The notes beneath the pieces are model-generated. The model ran no database searches. It saw only the letters and a list, made by a program, of their open reading frames with translations, and was not told the DNA's origin. From JBGTKH01 sp041744735 (GTDB taxonomy: Bacteria; Planctomycetota; Planctomycetia; Pirellulales; Pirellulaceae), in assembly GCA_041744735.1 (NCBI GenBank), contig JBGTKH010000379.1, positions 1 through 5,112 on the forward strand: a stretch of 5,112 nucleotides of DNA, given 5' to 3'. The position numbers and the translations under genes are program-made. Every line of letters starts with the position of its first letter. Positions within the stretch are counted from its first letter, which is position 1. Of the stretch, positions 1 to 4,765 are shown one piece after another.

Positions 1-2
1 AC

Positions 3-59
3 CGCGTCGATGTGGCTGACGCCAATCATCGAACCGACAATGAGAGGATACTGGTATGA
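3..59 (+). CDS. C-terminal end of an upstream gene (partial)
   Basis: An open frame enters from the left edge and ends with TGA at 57-59, giving a tail that reads RVDVADANHRTDNERILV. Its stop overlaps the ATG of the nitrilase gene (56-58) in an ATGA arrangement. Such a four-base overlap is typical of translationally coupled genes in one operon, and it is the main reason to believe this short frame is real. The tail is too short to assign to a family. The alternative is chance: a stretch this short stays open by accident fairly often. Confidence 0.45.
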   Translation, partial: RVDVADANHRTDNERILV

Positions 60-907
60 AAGTGCTAACCATTGGGCTCGCGCAAACGAAACAGGTCGGC
101 GATTTCGACGCCAATGCAGAGACGATTCTGCGTTTCCTCGACATGGCCGGCGAGCGCGGCGTGCAAATCGTTTGTTTTCCCGAAACGCAAACGGTCGGCT
201 ATCGCGTGGACATTGCCGATCGCGACGCGCCTTCGCCGGTCGACAAATTGAACGCTCTGCATGCCGAGGTGGCTCGGCGGTGTCAAGCGCTAGGGATGGC
301 CTGCGTGCTGGGGACCGAGACGCCGCTGGACGGCAATCCGCTCGGCAAGCCGTACAATTCGGCGGCGGTGATCAACGAAGCGGGCCGCATCTTAGGCGTG
401 CATCACAAGACGCGCCTGACGCCGTTGGACGCGACCGCCTATTCGCCCGGCCGCGCGATCGAGACGTTCGACCTATTCGGCATTCGCATCGGTGTGGTGA
501 TCTGTTTCGAAGCGTTCCGCTTCGCCGAGACAACCGCCGAGTGCGTGCGGCAAGGAGCGCAGCTTGTGTTTCATCCGCAGAACAACACCACGCGCCCCAA
601 CGACTGGAAGATTCCGATCCATCACGCGATGATCACGACCCGCGCCGCGGAAAACACGATCTGGTTTGCGTCCTGTAACGCCTGCCTGATCCCTCACCAA
701 AACAGCCGCTCCCTAATCATCGCTCCCGACGGTCGCGTGCACGCTCAAACCGAACTGAAACAAGAAGAATTATTGGTGAGCGAAATCGACATCGACTTGG
801 CGACGCGGGCAATGTTCAACTTCGATATGCAGTCCTGCGCCGAAGTGCTATTCGCCGATACGGTGTGGCGCGAAGAGTACGCCGCGGCGCTGCCCCGCCG
901 TGCATGA
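56..907 (+). CDS. Carbon-nitrogen hydrolase (nitrilase superfamily amidase)
   Basis: This 283-residue protein is a cytosolic hydrolase of non-peptide C-N bonds, probably an amide or carbamoyl amide. The substrate cannot be read from the sequence. The family's catalytic triad is visible: Glu43 in CFPETQTVGY, Lys118 in HHKTRLTP and Cys150 in GVVICFEAFRF. The segment LVFHPQNNTT (170-179), the AAEN at 197-200 and the conserved APDG turn (223-226) also fit the fold. Its length is normal for a stand-alone member, with no signal peptide and no extra domain. The ATG at 56 is supported by a purine-rich AGAGGA at 43-48, seven bases upstream, and by the ATGA overlap with the preceding frame, which suggests an operon. 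A further ATG-initiated frame on the same strand over this region is a shadow. A near-identical fragment of codons 113-138 recurs at the right end of the window. Family assignment is firm; the reaction is not. Confidence 0.93.
   Translation: MKVLTIGLAQTKQVGDFDANAETILRFLDMAGERGVQIVCFPETQTVGYRVDIADRDAPSPVDKLNALHAEVARRCQALGMACVLGTETPLDGNPLGKPYNSAAVINEAGRILGVHHKTRLTPLDATAYSPGRAIETFDLFGIRIGVVICFEAFRFAETTAECVRQGAQLVFHPQNNTTRPNDWKIPIHHAMITTRAAENTIWFASCNACLIPHQNSRSLIIAPDGRVHAQTELKQEELLVSEIDIDLATRAMFNFDMQSCAEVLFADTVWREEYAAALPRRA
392..467 (+). repeat. Intragenic segment repeated at 5037-5112
   Basis: These 76 bases of the nitrilase gene (codons 113 to the first base of 138, including catalytic Lys118) recur in the same orientation at 5037-5112 with six substitutions and no gaps. 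The repeat distance is 4645 bases. The match begins sharply at TTAGGC on the left and is cut by the window edge on the right, so its true length is unknown. Confidence 0.95.
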
Positions 908-1094
908 TGTGAATGAACCGCACGCCCCGCTCGACGAATCGCCCTAGGGCCAGACATCGTCCGTGACCGGTGATCCTCATCGCACGACAGACGCAGGTGT
1001 CGACGATACGTTTTTTCTCTGTTAGCGGTCGCGAACAACTTTCTCGGCTTCCGCATCTGTTATACTCTTCCAGAAAGGAGCGCCTAACATCAAG
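908..1094. other. Intergenic stretch, no gene recognised
   Basis: Together with the doubtful small ORF that follows, this leaves about 300 bases between the nitrilase and the next convincing gene. Open frames here on both strands are arginine-rich shadows without recognisable motifs or ribosome binding sites. The stretch holds a possible terminator (985-1016), a 10-bp perfect palindrome GCCCTAGGGC (941-950), and a possible -10 box TATACT at 1061-1066 without a good -35 partner. It also has a good Shine-Dalgarno-like AAAGGAG at 1074-1080 that is not close to any ATG. Confidence 0.5.
985..1016 (+). terminator. Possible weak intrinsic terminator after the nitrilase
   Basis: CGACA (985-989) pairs with TGTCG (998-1002) across an eight-base loop, and a run of six T follows at 1011-1016. 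The stem is only five base pairs, and eight bases separate it from the T run, so this is a poor match to a canonical terminator. Its position about 80 bases after the nitrilase stop is suitable. Confidence 0.25.
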
Positions 1095-1217
1095 ATGCGA
1101 TCTCCTTCTTGCGAAACGGCCAACATCTCGGCAACGGCAGGAGTTCTCGATCACTTATCTTTTCGCCTTTCCATTGAGCGGGGCATTACTATATCAATGA
1201 AGGATGCCCTGCGATGA
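1095..1217 (+). CDS. Possible 40-codon leader ORF coupled to the next gene
   Basis: An ATG at 1095 opens a 40-residue frame (MRSPSCETANISATAG...) that stops with TGA at 1215-1217, overlapping the ATG of the following gene (1214-1216) as ATGA. A strong Shine-Dalgarno-like AAAGGAG ends at 1080, 14 bases before this ATG, which is farther than usual. A possible -10 box (TATACT, 1061-1066) lies just upstream. The peptide has no recognisable domain, membrane segment or signal. The overlap and the purine tract favour a coupled leader peptide. The long spacing and unremarkable composition favour chance, in which case the same stretch is simply the 5' UTR of the next gene. Confidence 0.25.
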   Translation: MRSPSCETANISATAGVLDHLSFRLSIERGITISMKDALR

Positions 1218-2056
1218 CGACACACCACCACAGCGGCTCATCAGACGATGGCCAAGACGCGCTGCCCGAAGGTGCCTTGCGCGAATTGACAGACGGACTG
1301 ATCTTGCTCTGGCGAGCGCACAACTACGCCCAGGTCGCCCGAGCGGATCTTTGGGACTTCGCCGTCGAAATCCAGCAATTTTACGACCTGGGGCTCACGA
1401 TCAACGAACTTCGTTGGCTGGTAGGCATGGGTTTTGCCGAGCACCGTCGGGAGACCACCGCGGATGGCGACGCGCGACGATCGTTTCAGCCCGCAGACGG
1501 CCTTGTGTTCTCCGAGACCAGTGCGCTGTTGCTGACCGACTCAGGTGCGGCCTTTGCATCGCAGATCTACGCGGCTTCGCTGGCAGCCGATCCAGACGCG
1601 GCGGTATTGAATGAGCCGCAGCCTGGCGAAGCGGCAAGCGATCCATCGACAGGAAATGGGGACGGTCATCCTCAAGCTGCATTGAAGCCGACATGGGACG
1701 CAGATCGCCGCCAGTTGCATGTCGGCGGCGAACTCGTCAAATGGTTCCGCGTTCCGGCCCCCAGCCAGGAGACCGTGCTCGCGGCCTTCGAGGAGGAGTC
1801 GTGGCCTGACCACATCGACGATCCGCTGCCCTGTGTGGCAGACGGCGTTCCCAAACAGCGGCTGAACAGCGCCATCAAGCGTCTGAATGATTGCCAGACC
1901 AATCGCCTGATCCATTTCCACGGCGACGGCCACGGCGAAGGCGTCGGCTGGACCTTGATCGCGAAGATTGGTCTCAATGGCAAGGCCCAGCCGACCGATC
2001 GCGGCAATGGACATTACACCGAGTCGCGCACGAACTTCCTTCGATTACGGCGGTGA
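1214..2056 (+). CDS. Conserved hypothetical protein, planctomycete-type, two globular parts
   Basis: This 280-residue protein has no known function. It has two compact regions joined by a linker. Residues 20-120 include a helix-rich segment LTINELRWLVGMGFAEH (61-77) that reads like a winged-helix recognition region, and end in LLLTDSGAAFASQ. Residues 121-158 are Ala/Pro/Asp/Gly-rich and look disordered. Residues 160-250 (WDADRRQLHVGGELVKWFRVPAP...HIDDPLP...LNSAIKRLNDCQTNRLIHFHGDG...GVGW) resemble a module I recall from many planctomycete hypotheticals and could also be a small winged helix. A DNA-binding role is only an inference. There is no signal peptide or membrane segment. The ATG at 1214 has GAAGGA (1199-1204) nine bases upstream and may be coupled to a small upstream ORF. 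The last 30 residues are basic and low in recognisable structure, perhaps an altered end. Confidence 0.75.
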   Translation: MTTHHHSGSSDDGQDALPEGALRELTDGLILLWRAHNYAQVARADLWDFAVEIQQFYDLGLTINELRWLVGMGFAEHRRETTADGDARRSFQPADGLVFSETSALLLTDSGAAFASQIYAASLAADPDAAVLNEPQPGEAASDPSTGNGDGHPQAALKPTWDADRRQLHVGGELVKWFRVPAPSQETVLAAFEEESWPDHIDDPLPCVADGVPKQRLNSAIKRLNDCQTNRLIHFHGDGHGEGVGWTLIAKIGLNGKAQPTDRGNGHYTESRTNFLRLRR

Positions 2057-2234
2057 GCCGCGCATTCCGCGGGGCGCGAGTTCGACCGGTTTGATCTCGC
2101 CGTCTGTCTCTCGACTTCTCGACTCGCGCCGGGCAACCAGCGATCCAAGAGCCGCCGACGGCGAGAACCGACCATAACAGGGAACACCGCCACATGGCGA
2201 GCGAAAACCAATCGCATGTTGATCCGACTTAGAA

Positions 2235-2256
2235 CGTTCGTAGATCGTTCGTAGAT
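2235..2256. repeat. Perfect 11-bp tandem repeat (CGTTCGTAGAT x2)
   Basis: CGTTCGTAGAT occurs twice with no spacer, at 2235-2245 and 2246-2256. The 11-base period is close to one helical turn, so a protein reading each unit would bind the same DNA face twice. It may equally be a simple slippage product. Confidence 0.8.
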
Positions 2257-2319
2257 TGCTCGGGCTAACTCGCGGACAATTGGCGACGAAACCCCGGCGC
2301 ACCATCGTGTTGGGAATTT

Positions 2320-2363
2320 GGTAATGGAGTTTTACCTAACCCGACTTTGAGAAAGCGAGGTAA
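2320..2363 (+). promoter_or_regulatory. Two competing hairpins in the leader of the AidA-family gene
   Basis: GGTAA (2320-2324) can pair with TTACC (2332-2336) over a seven-base loop. The same TTACCT (2332-2337) can instead pair with AGGTAA (2358-2363). That second arm encloses CG/CG and CTTT/AAAG pairs (2345-2348 with 2352-2355) around a GAG loop. The two folds exclude each other. No T run follows and no known riboswitch class is recognised. The stems are short, so this is only a candidate regulatory structure. Confidence 0.25.
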
Positions 2364-2402
2364 CCAAGGTCGAACGCTTGCTCAAGTGTAAAAGAACGTT
2401 TC

Positions 2403-2440
2403 GGGCGGGAAAAGTGTCAAGTTCCTGGCCGTTTTCCACC
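2403..2440. repeat. REP-like imperfect hairpin upstream of the AidA-family gene
   Basis: GGAAAA (2408-2413) and TTTTCC (2432-2437) form a perfect six-base inverted repeat. It is extended by GGG (2403-2405) and CCC (2438-2440 region) across a small internal loop. The left arm runs into GAAAAGTGTCA (2409-2419), which differs by one base insertion from GAAAAGGTGTCA at 3267-3278. Such short imperfect palindromes in more than one copy are typical of REP-like elements mobilised by RAYT transposases, and a RAYT relic lies at 4120-4431. The link between them is an inference. Confidence 0.4.
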
Positions 2441-2502
2441 CTCGCCCTCAACAGTGTCGCCAACTTGGCATTTGTTTTCACTAATTAAAAGAGGAGAATC
2501 TG

Positions 2503-3120
2503 ATGAATCGACTTTTGAAAATTTCGCCTTGTCTCTTGGTTGTTGTCGCACTAACCGCCTTTGTCGCGCAAACACCCTCTGCGCAAGGGCAAGAAACAAT
2601 TGACATATTAGTTTCAGTTAATGGAACAAAGCTCGCACAGCAGGTGGCCGATGGATCGATCAAGCCCGGTACCCAGGCCGCCCCGACCTCCCTCGGTGCA
2701 TGGCAGCAATCGGACGTATACATCTCTATGACGTGCCAGAACAGCCATGTCGCCAACGATGGCGGTAAGTCCGAACTGACGGTGAAGGCGGTTGCAAACC
2801 AACCCGTCCGCTGGACGATGCAAACGTTTGACGGCAACTCGACTCACACTGCGTATATCTACGGGGGAGCATTCAATCCGGCAGACGCCATTACCAACCT
2901 GAGTTATAGCAACAATCAGACGAGCACGTACTTTCCCCCAGAGCAAGACCCCCTTGCAAATCCGGTAGAACAGAACAACACAGAATGGATCACTTCGGCA
3001 ACCATTCGCAAGAAAGGCGTTACGATCCAATACACCATGAATTTCGCGTTGGTAGACGGCGAGACCGGAAAGACGATTGGCTATTTCATGTGGGATCCCT
3101 TCATCCAAGTAGCTAAATAG
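2503..3120 (+). CDS. PixA/AidA-family inclusion body protein with a signal peptide
   Basis: This 205-residue protein matches the PixA/AidA family, which includes the crystalline inclusion protein PixA of Xenorhabdus and the quorum-sensing-controlled AidA of Ralstonia and Burkholderia. The biochemical role of the family is unknown. Family landmarks in order are IDILVSVNG (33-41), PTSLGAWQQSDVYISM (61-76), GKSELTVKA (88-96), VRWTMQTFD (102-110), AFNPADAITNLSYSNNQTS (123-141), TIQYTMNFAL (174-183) and GYFMWDPF at 193-200. Residues 1-27 form a signal peptide: basic start (Arg3, Lys6), hydrophobic core LLVVVALTAFVA, and a PSA cleavage motif. Export is therefore predicted, whereas the members I know are cytoplasmic. 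The start is decided by a strong GAGGAG (2491-2496), six bases before ATG. No partner gene adjoins it, so it is probably monocistronic. Its DNA is visibly less GC-rich than the nitrilase gene, which suggests acquisition. Confidence 0.85.
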   Translation: MNRLLKISPCLLVVVALTAFVAQTPSAQGQETIDILVSVNGTKLAQQVADGSIKPGTQAAPTSLGAWQQSDVYISMTCQNSHVANDGGKSELTVKAVANQPVRWTMQTFDGNSTHTAYIYGGAFNPADAITNLSYSNNQTSTYFPPEQDPLANPVEQNNTEWITSATIRKKGVTIQYTMNFALVDGETGKTIGYFMWDPFIQVAK

Positions 3121-3121
3121 C

Positions 3122-3229
3122 TTCGAGGAGACGCAGCGCAAGGTCAGCCGCGACGGCCATCTGGCCGTGGCAAAGGCGTACTGCAGCGTGCCGCCGGAGT
3201 ATCTCGGCGACACGCTGTGGGTCCGCTGA
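3122..3229 (+). pseudogene. IS21-type transposase (IstA) fragment
   Basis: Thirty-five codons ending in TGA (3227-3229) include VSRDGHLAVAKAYCSVPPEY followed by LGDTLWVR. This matches the segment typical of IS21-family IstA transposases, usually DGHVEVAKAYYSVPPEYLG followed by VWVRWD. In intact IstA, which has several hundred residues, it lies in the Mu-type C-terminal domain, after the DDE catalytic core. No catalytic residue or helper gene istB is present, and an in-frame TAG (3110-3112) lies just upstream, so it is dead. It begins directly after the stop of the AidA-family gene. A 6-bp inverted repeat ACGGCC/GGCCGT with a four-base loop (3153-3168) lies within it, without a T run. Confidence 0.7.
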
Positions 3230-3251
3230 TAGAGCGGAAAGGGGGCCAGAT

Positions 3252-3287
3252 TCGCGGAAAATCGCGGAAAAGGTGTCAGGAACCTTT
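3252..3287. repeat. REP-like element: tandem 10-mer plus hairpin
   Basis: TCGCGGAAAA is repeated in tandem at 3252-3261 and 3262-3271. It runs into a perfect inverted repeat AAAGGT (3269-3274) / ACCTTT (3282-3287) with loop GTCAGGA. The segment GAAAAGGTGTCA echoes GAAAAGTGTCA at 2409. Read on the minus strand, the hairpin ends in TTTT and lies about 60 bases after the antitoxin stop, so it could also act as a weak terminator for the higB-higA operon. I favour a REP-like repeat because of the second copy and the nearby RAYT relic. Confidence 0.5.
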
Positions 3288-3348
3288 GATTGACGTCAGC
3301 CTGCGGATTTGTTCGCCAAGGTAGGGTCTGGGACACGCAATCCCTGCG

Positions 3349-3768
3349 CTACATAAACAAGTCGGCTCGCACCTTGAATCGTTCCGACAGAATCTTCATG
3401 TGCTCGATGGTCAGTGCGCGATCGCCTTTGAGGATTTTCGAACCTAAACTGACATGAACACGCAGCAAGCGGGCCAGATCCGAGGCATTCATGCCGTGTA
3501 AATCCATCAAATGCTGCAAGGCTTGCAGTCCGCGAATGTCGGACACGTCGATGCTGTGGTTCTCAGCCTCGTAGGCTTCCACCAGTTGCACGAGTGTTTC
3601 CAGGTAGGACCGCTGCCCCTTGGTCAATTTGCCGCCGGCCATGAGGCGGTCGATCATCTCGAGCGTGTTGTCAAGTTGCACGTCATCCGCAATGGCCTGG
3701 GGGGGCATGATCGCCACGAGAGCAGCGAACCTGCCTGGCAGCTTCGCGTTGTGTTTGGTTGCGGGCAT
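3349..3768 (-). CDS. higA: HigA-type antitoxin, XRE-family helix-turn-helix
   Basis: This 139-residue protein is the antitoxin partner of the HigB toxin encoded just upstream on the same strand. In this family it neutralises the toxin and represses the operon promoter. Residues 1-75 form a helical part containing TLEMIDRLMAGGKLTKGQRSYLETLVQLVEAYE, usual for long HigA proteins. Residues 83-137 form the Cro/C1-type domain: MNASDLARLLRVHVSLGSKI for the helix-turn-helix, then LKGDRALTIEHMKILSERF. The start at 3768 is supported by GAAGGAG six bases upstream, lying across the end of the toxin gene. Three bases separate it from the toxin stop, so translation is probably coupled. The toxin-first order is characteristic of hig modules. 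A probable operator is the palindrome at 4079-4095. Confidence 0.9.
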   Translation of the reverse strand: MPATKHNAKLPGRFAALVAIMPPQAIADDVQLDNTLEMIDRLMAGGKLTKGQRSYLETLVQLVEAYEAENHSIDVSDIRGLQALQHLMDLHGMNASDLARLLRVHVSLGSKILKGDRALTIEHMKILSERFKVRADLFM

Positions 3769-3771
3769 GGG

Positions 3772-4074
3772 TTACTCCTTCCAGTCGTTGCGGTCGTACT
3801 CACGATGCGTCAGAACGCAACGAATGTTGATCAGTTGGTAGTCGTTTCGGATGCGGACGATCAGGCGATAGTCGTTGCCGCAAATGTCAAATACGGTCAG
3901 CGCATCACGGCCCTTGATCCGAACCACGTCAGCACTTGGGAACGAACTCCGCACTTCCTGCAAGTTCCGCCACTCGGCTGCCCGAGCAATCCGGTACCAG
4001 GCGCGTAGTTGCTGCTCAGCATTTCCGTGCTGCTCCCAAAACTCGCGAAGTGTTCGTAGGCTGATAACTCGCAT
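3772..4074 (-). CDS. higB: HigB-type mRNA interferase toxin
   Basis: This 100-residue protein belongs to the HigB family with a RelE-like fold, whose members cleave mRNA, usually at the ribosome. Signature stretches are MRVISLRTLREFWEQHGNAEQQLRAWYRIAR at the N terminus, then DALTVFDICGNDYRLIVRIR and the C-terminal LTHREYDRNDW. The length is normal and no lesion is visible, so the toxin is probably active. I chose ATG 4074 because MRVIS matches the usual start of the family. A second ATG at 4086 would add MSNV, but it lies inside the predicted -10 box and operator. Neither has a Shine-Dalgarno sequence, and the chosen start lies only about 10 bases from the -10, implying a very short or absent leader. 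The frame stays open upstream to 4527, but that part is antisense to the RAYT relic and has no toxin similarity. Confidence 0.88.
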   Translation of the reverse strand: MRVISLRTLREFWEQHGNAEQQLRAWYRIARAAEWRNLQEVRSSFPSADVVRIKGRDALTVFDICGNDYRLIVRIRNDYQLINIRCVLTHREYDRNDWKE

Positions 4075-4078
4075 GACA

Positions 4079-4113
4079 TTAGACATTATGTCTAAGTCGT
4101 GGCAATCCGCCAA
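4079..4113 (-). promoter_or_regulatory. higBA promoter with 17-bp operator palindrome
   Basis: On the minus strand, TTGGCG (4108-4113), a 17-base spacer and CATAAT (4085-4090) make a plausible sigma-70-type promoter. The -10 lies inside a perfect palindrome TTAGACATAATGTCTAA (4079-4095), with eight-base arms around one central base. Autorepression of hig operons by HigA or the HigBA complex, bound over the promoter, is established for the family. The palindrome is therefore the obvious operator candidate. The toxin ATG follows at 4074. Confidence 0.65.
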
Positions 4114-4119
4114 GTGGGA

Positions 4120-4431
4120 TTTCGATGTTTGTCTCCTGGGAACGGTAAACAGGGAGCAGACCGTGGCGCGGGACGCATTCGGCTGTTCAGCAAGGACGCT
4201 GACTATCAAGCGTTTGAAGCCATTGTGGAGGAAACGCTCGAAAAACGGCCGATGCGCATCTGCAGCTTTTGCCCGGCGCCGAATCACGGGCACTTCGTCT
4301 TGTGGCCAGAGCACGACGGGGATCTGGCGGCCTTCATGCAATGTCGTACGATCACCCACGCACGACGATGGCATGAGCATCGATGTTGGGGTGGGCCAGG
4401 GGCAGGCCCTGTTTACGGTTTTCAGTACCGT
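4120..4431 (+). pseudogene. REP-associated tyrosine transposase (RAYT / Y1_Tnp) relic
   Basis: RAYTs are single-strand transposases of the Y1/HUH type associated with REP elements. The visible core is RIRLFSKDADYQAFEAIVEE (about 4174-4233), then PMRICSFCPAPNHGHFVLWP, then EHDGDLAAFMQCRTITHARRWHEHR and GAGPVY near 4400-4416. In intact relatives the second block reads CLMPNHWHLVLWP. Here the HUH pair survives as HGH (His63, Gly64, His65, counting from an ATG at 4099), but LM has become PA and W has become G. The N terminus is scrambled: FRCLSPGNGKQ could derive from YHVLNRGNGKQ with extra residues after it. The C-terminal helix with the catalytic tyrosine (usually ...YVxRNPVRA) is absent. It is therefore inactive. 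The 5' end overlaps the divergent higBA promoter. The 3' end is lost near the end of the truncated PIN toxin gene. Confidence 0.7.
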
Positions 4432-4462
4432 ACCAGTCGGCTGATTCGGGCTGTTGACGGAG

Positions 4463-4762
4463 TCACTGCGTTGTGATTTGGTAGGCCAACCGGGCCACCC
4501 ACTCGCAAGCAGGCAGGCAGGTTCCATTTATGGCTCGATGATGTTGCTCGAAGAGTTGGAACAGTCTCGCCACCGAACCGGCCGCAATTTCGCCTCTCGA
4601 TTCTTTCCCGCGGAGAGCGAAATACAGCTCAACCCGGTGAAGAAAACTGATCGCGAGGTCTTCCGGCTGTTGGATGAGAAGCCGCAGATAGTCGCTGGAA
4701 TCAGACTCAGGGGCGTAGAGCTTGAGCAACGCCGAGGTGTCCCAGTAGATTGCGTTGGCCAT
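4463..4762 (-). CDS. vapC: VapC-like PIN-domain toxin, C-terminally truncated
   Basis: VapC toxins are PIN-domain RNases with three or four acidic metal ligands. The first half is clear: IYWDTSALLKLYAPE with Asp8, and ISFLHRVELYFALRGKE with Glu45, both at the usual places. The frame ends at 99 residues, whereas relatives have about 130-145. Similarity fades after LFQLFEQHH (68-75). The later acidic motifs (the LRTLDALHLA-like and LVTAD-like parts) are missing and are not evident downstream in other frames. The product is therefore probably inactive, although it might still bind the antitoxin. The ATG at 4762 lies three bases after the antitoxin stop. A GAGGA about 13 bases upstream is a weak ribosome binding site, so coupling to the antitoxin is likely. 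The lost end meets the right edge of the RAYT relic region. Confidence 0.7.
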   Translation of the reverse strand: MANAIYWDTSALLKLYAPESDSSDYLRLLIQQPEDLAISFLHRVELYFALRGKESRGEIAAGSVARLFQLFEQHHRAINGTCLPACEWVARLAYQITTQ

Positions 4763-4765
4763 GAA

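Larger units (their letters stand above)
2057..2502. other. Long non-coding stretch with repeats and hairpins
   Basis: No convincing gene lies in these 446 bases. Minus-strand frames of 60-86 codons here lack motifs and are arginine- or serine-rich. What can be seen is an 11-bp tandem repeat (2235-2256), two mutually exclusive hairpins (2320-2363), a REP-like hairpin (2403-2440), and a strong ribosome binding site at the end. Base composition falls and becomes AT-richer from about 2310 towards the next gene. A TTGGCA at 2465-2470 could be a -35 box, but no good -10 follows at the right spacing. I see no tRNA and no lux-box-like 20-bp palindrome. Confidence 0.55.

Noticed and set aside
10..678. 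222-codon plus-strand frame over the nitrilase gene
   Set aside because: It is an arginine-rich shadow in the +1 frame of a GC-rich gene, and the overlapping frame has the complete nitrilase triad.
941..950. GCCCTAGGGC palindrome as an operator
   Set aside because: A single 10-bp palindrome with no nearby promoter is within chance expectation.
2057..2076. CCGCG/CGCGG inverted repeat after the hypothetical gene as a terminator
   Set aside because: The stem is only five base pairs, no T run follows, and such pairs are frequent by chance in GC-rich sequence.
2320..2500. LuxR-type operator (lux box) upstream of the AidA-family gene, as expected for quorum-sensing-controlled aidA
   Set aside because: No 20-bp palindrome with CTG...CAG arms is present. 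The ACCT...AGGT pair spans the wrong distance.
2614..3336. 240-codon minus-strand open frame across the AidA-family gene
   Set aside because: It is antisense to a clearly recognisable family protein with a strong ribosome binding site. Its own sequence has no motif and no ribosome binding site.
3331..3346. GGGA/TCCC inverted repeat just after the higA stop as a terminator
   Set aside because: A four-base stem with a seven-base loop and no T run on the minus strand is too weak to support.
3511..4008. 165-codon plus-strand frame opposite higA and the start of the toxin gene region
   Set aside because: It is antisense to both toxin-antitoxin genes, with no ribosome binding site or family similarity.
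4075..4527. Long minus-strand open frame continuing upstream of the higB start, which would give a 251-residue protein
   Set aside because: The extra 150 residues are exactly antisense to the RAYT relic, show no domain, and the toxin family starts at MRVIS. A promoter and operator lie at the internal start.
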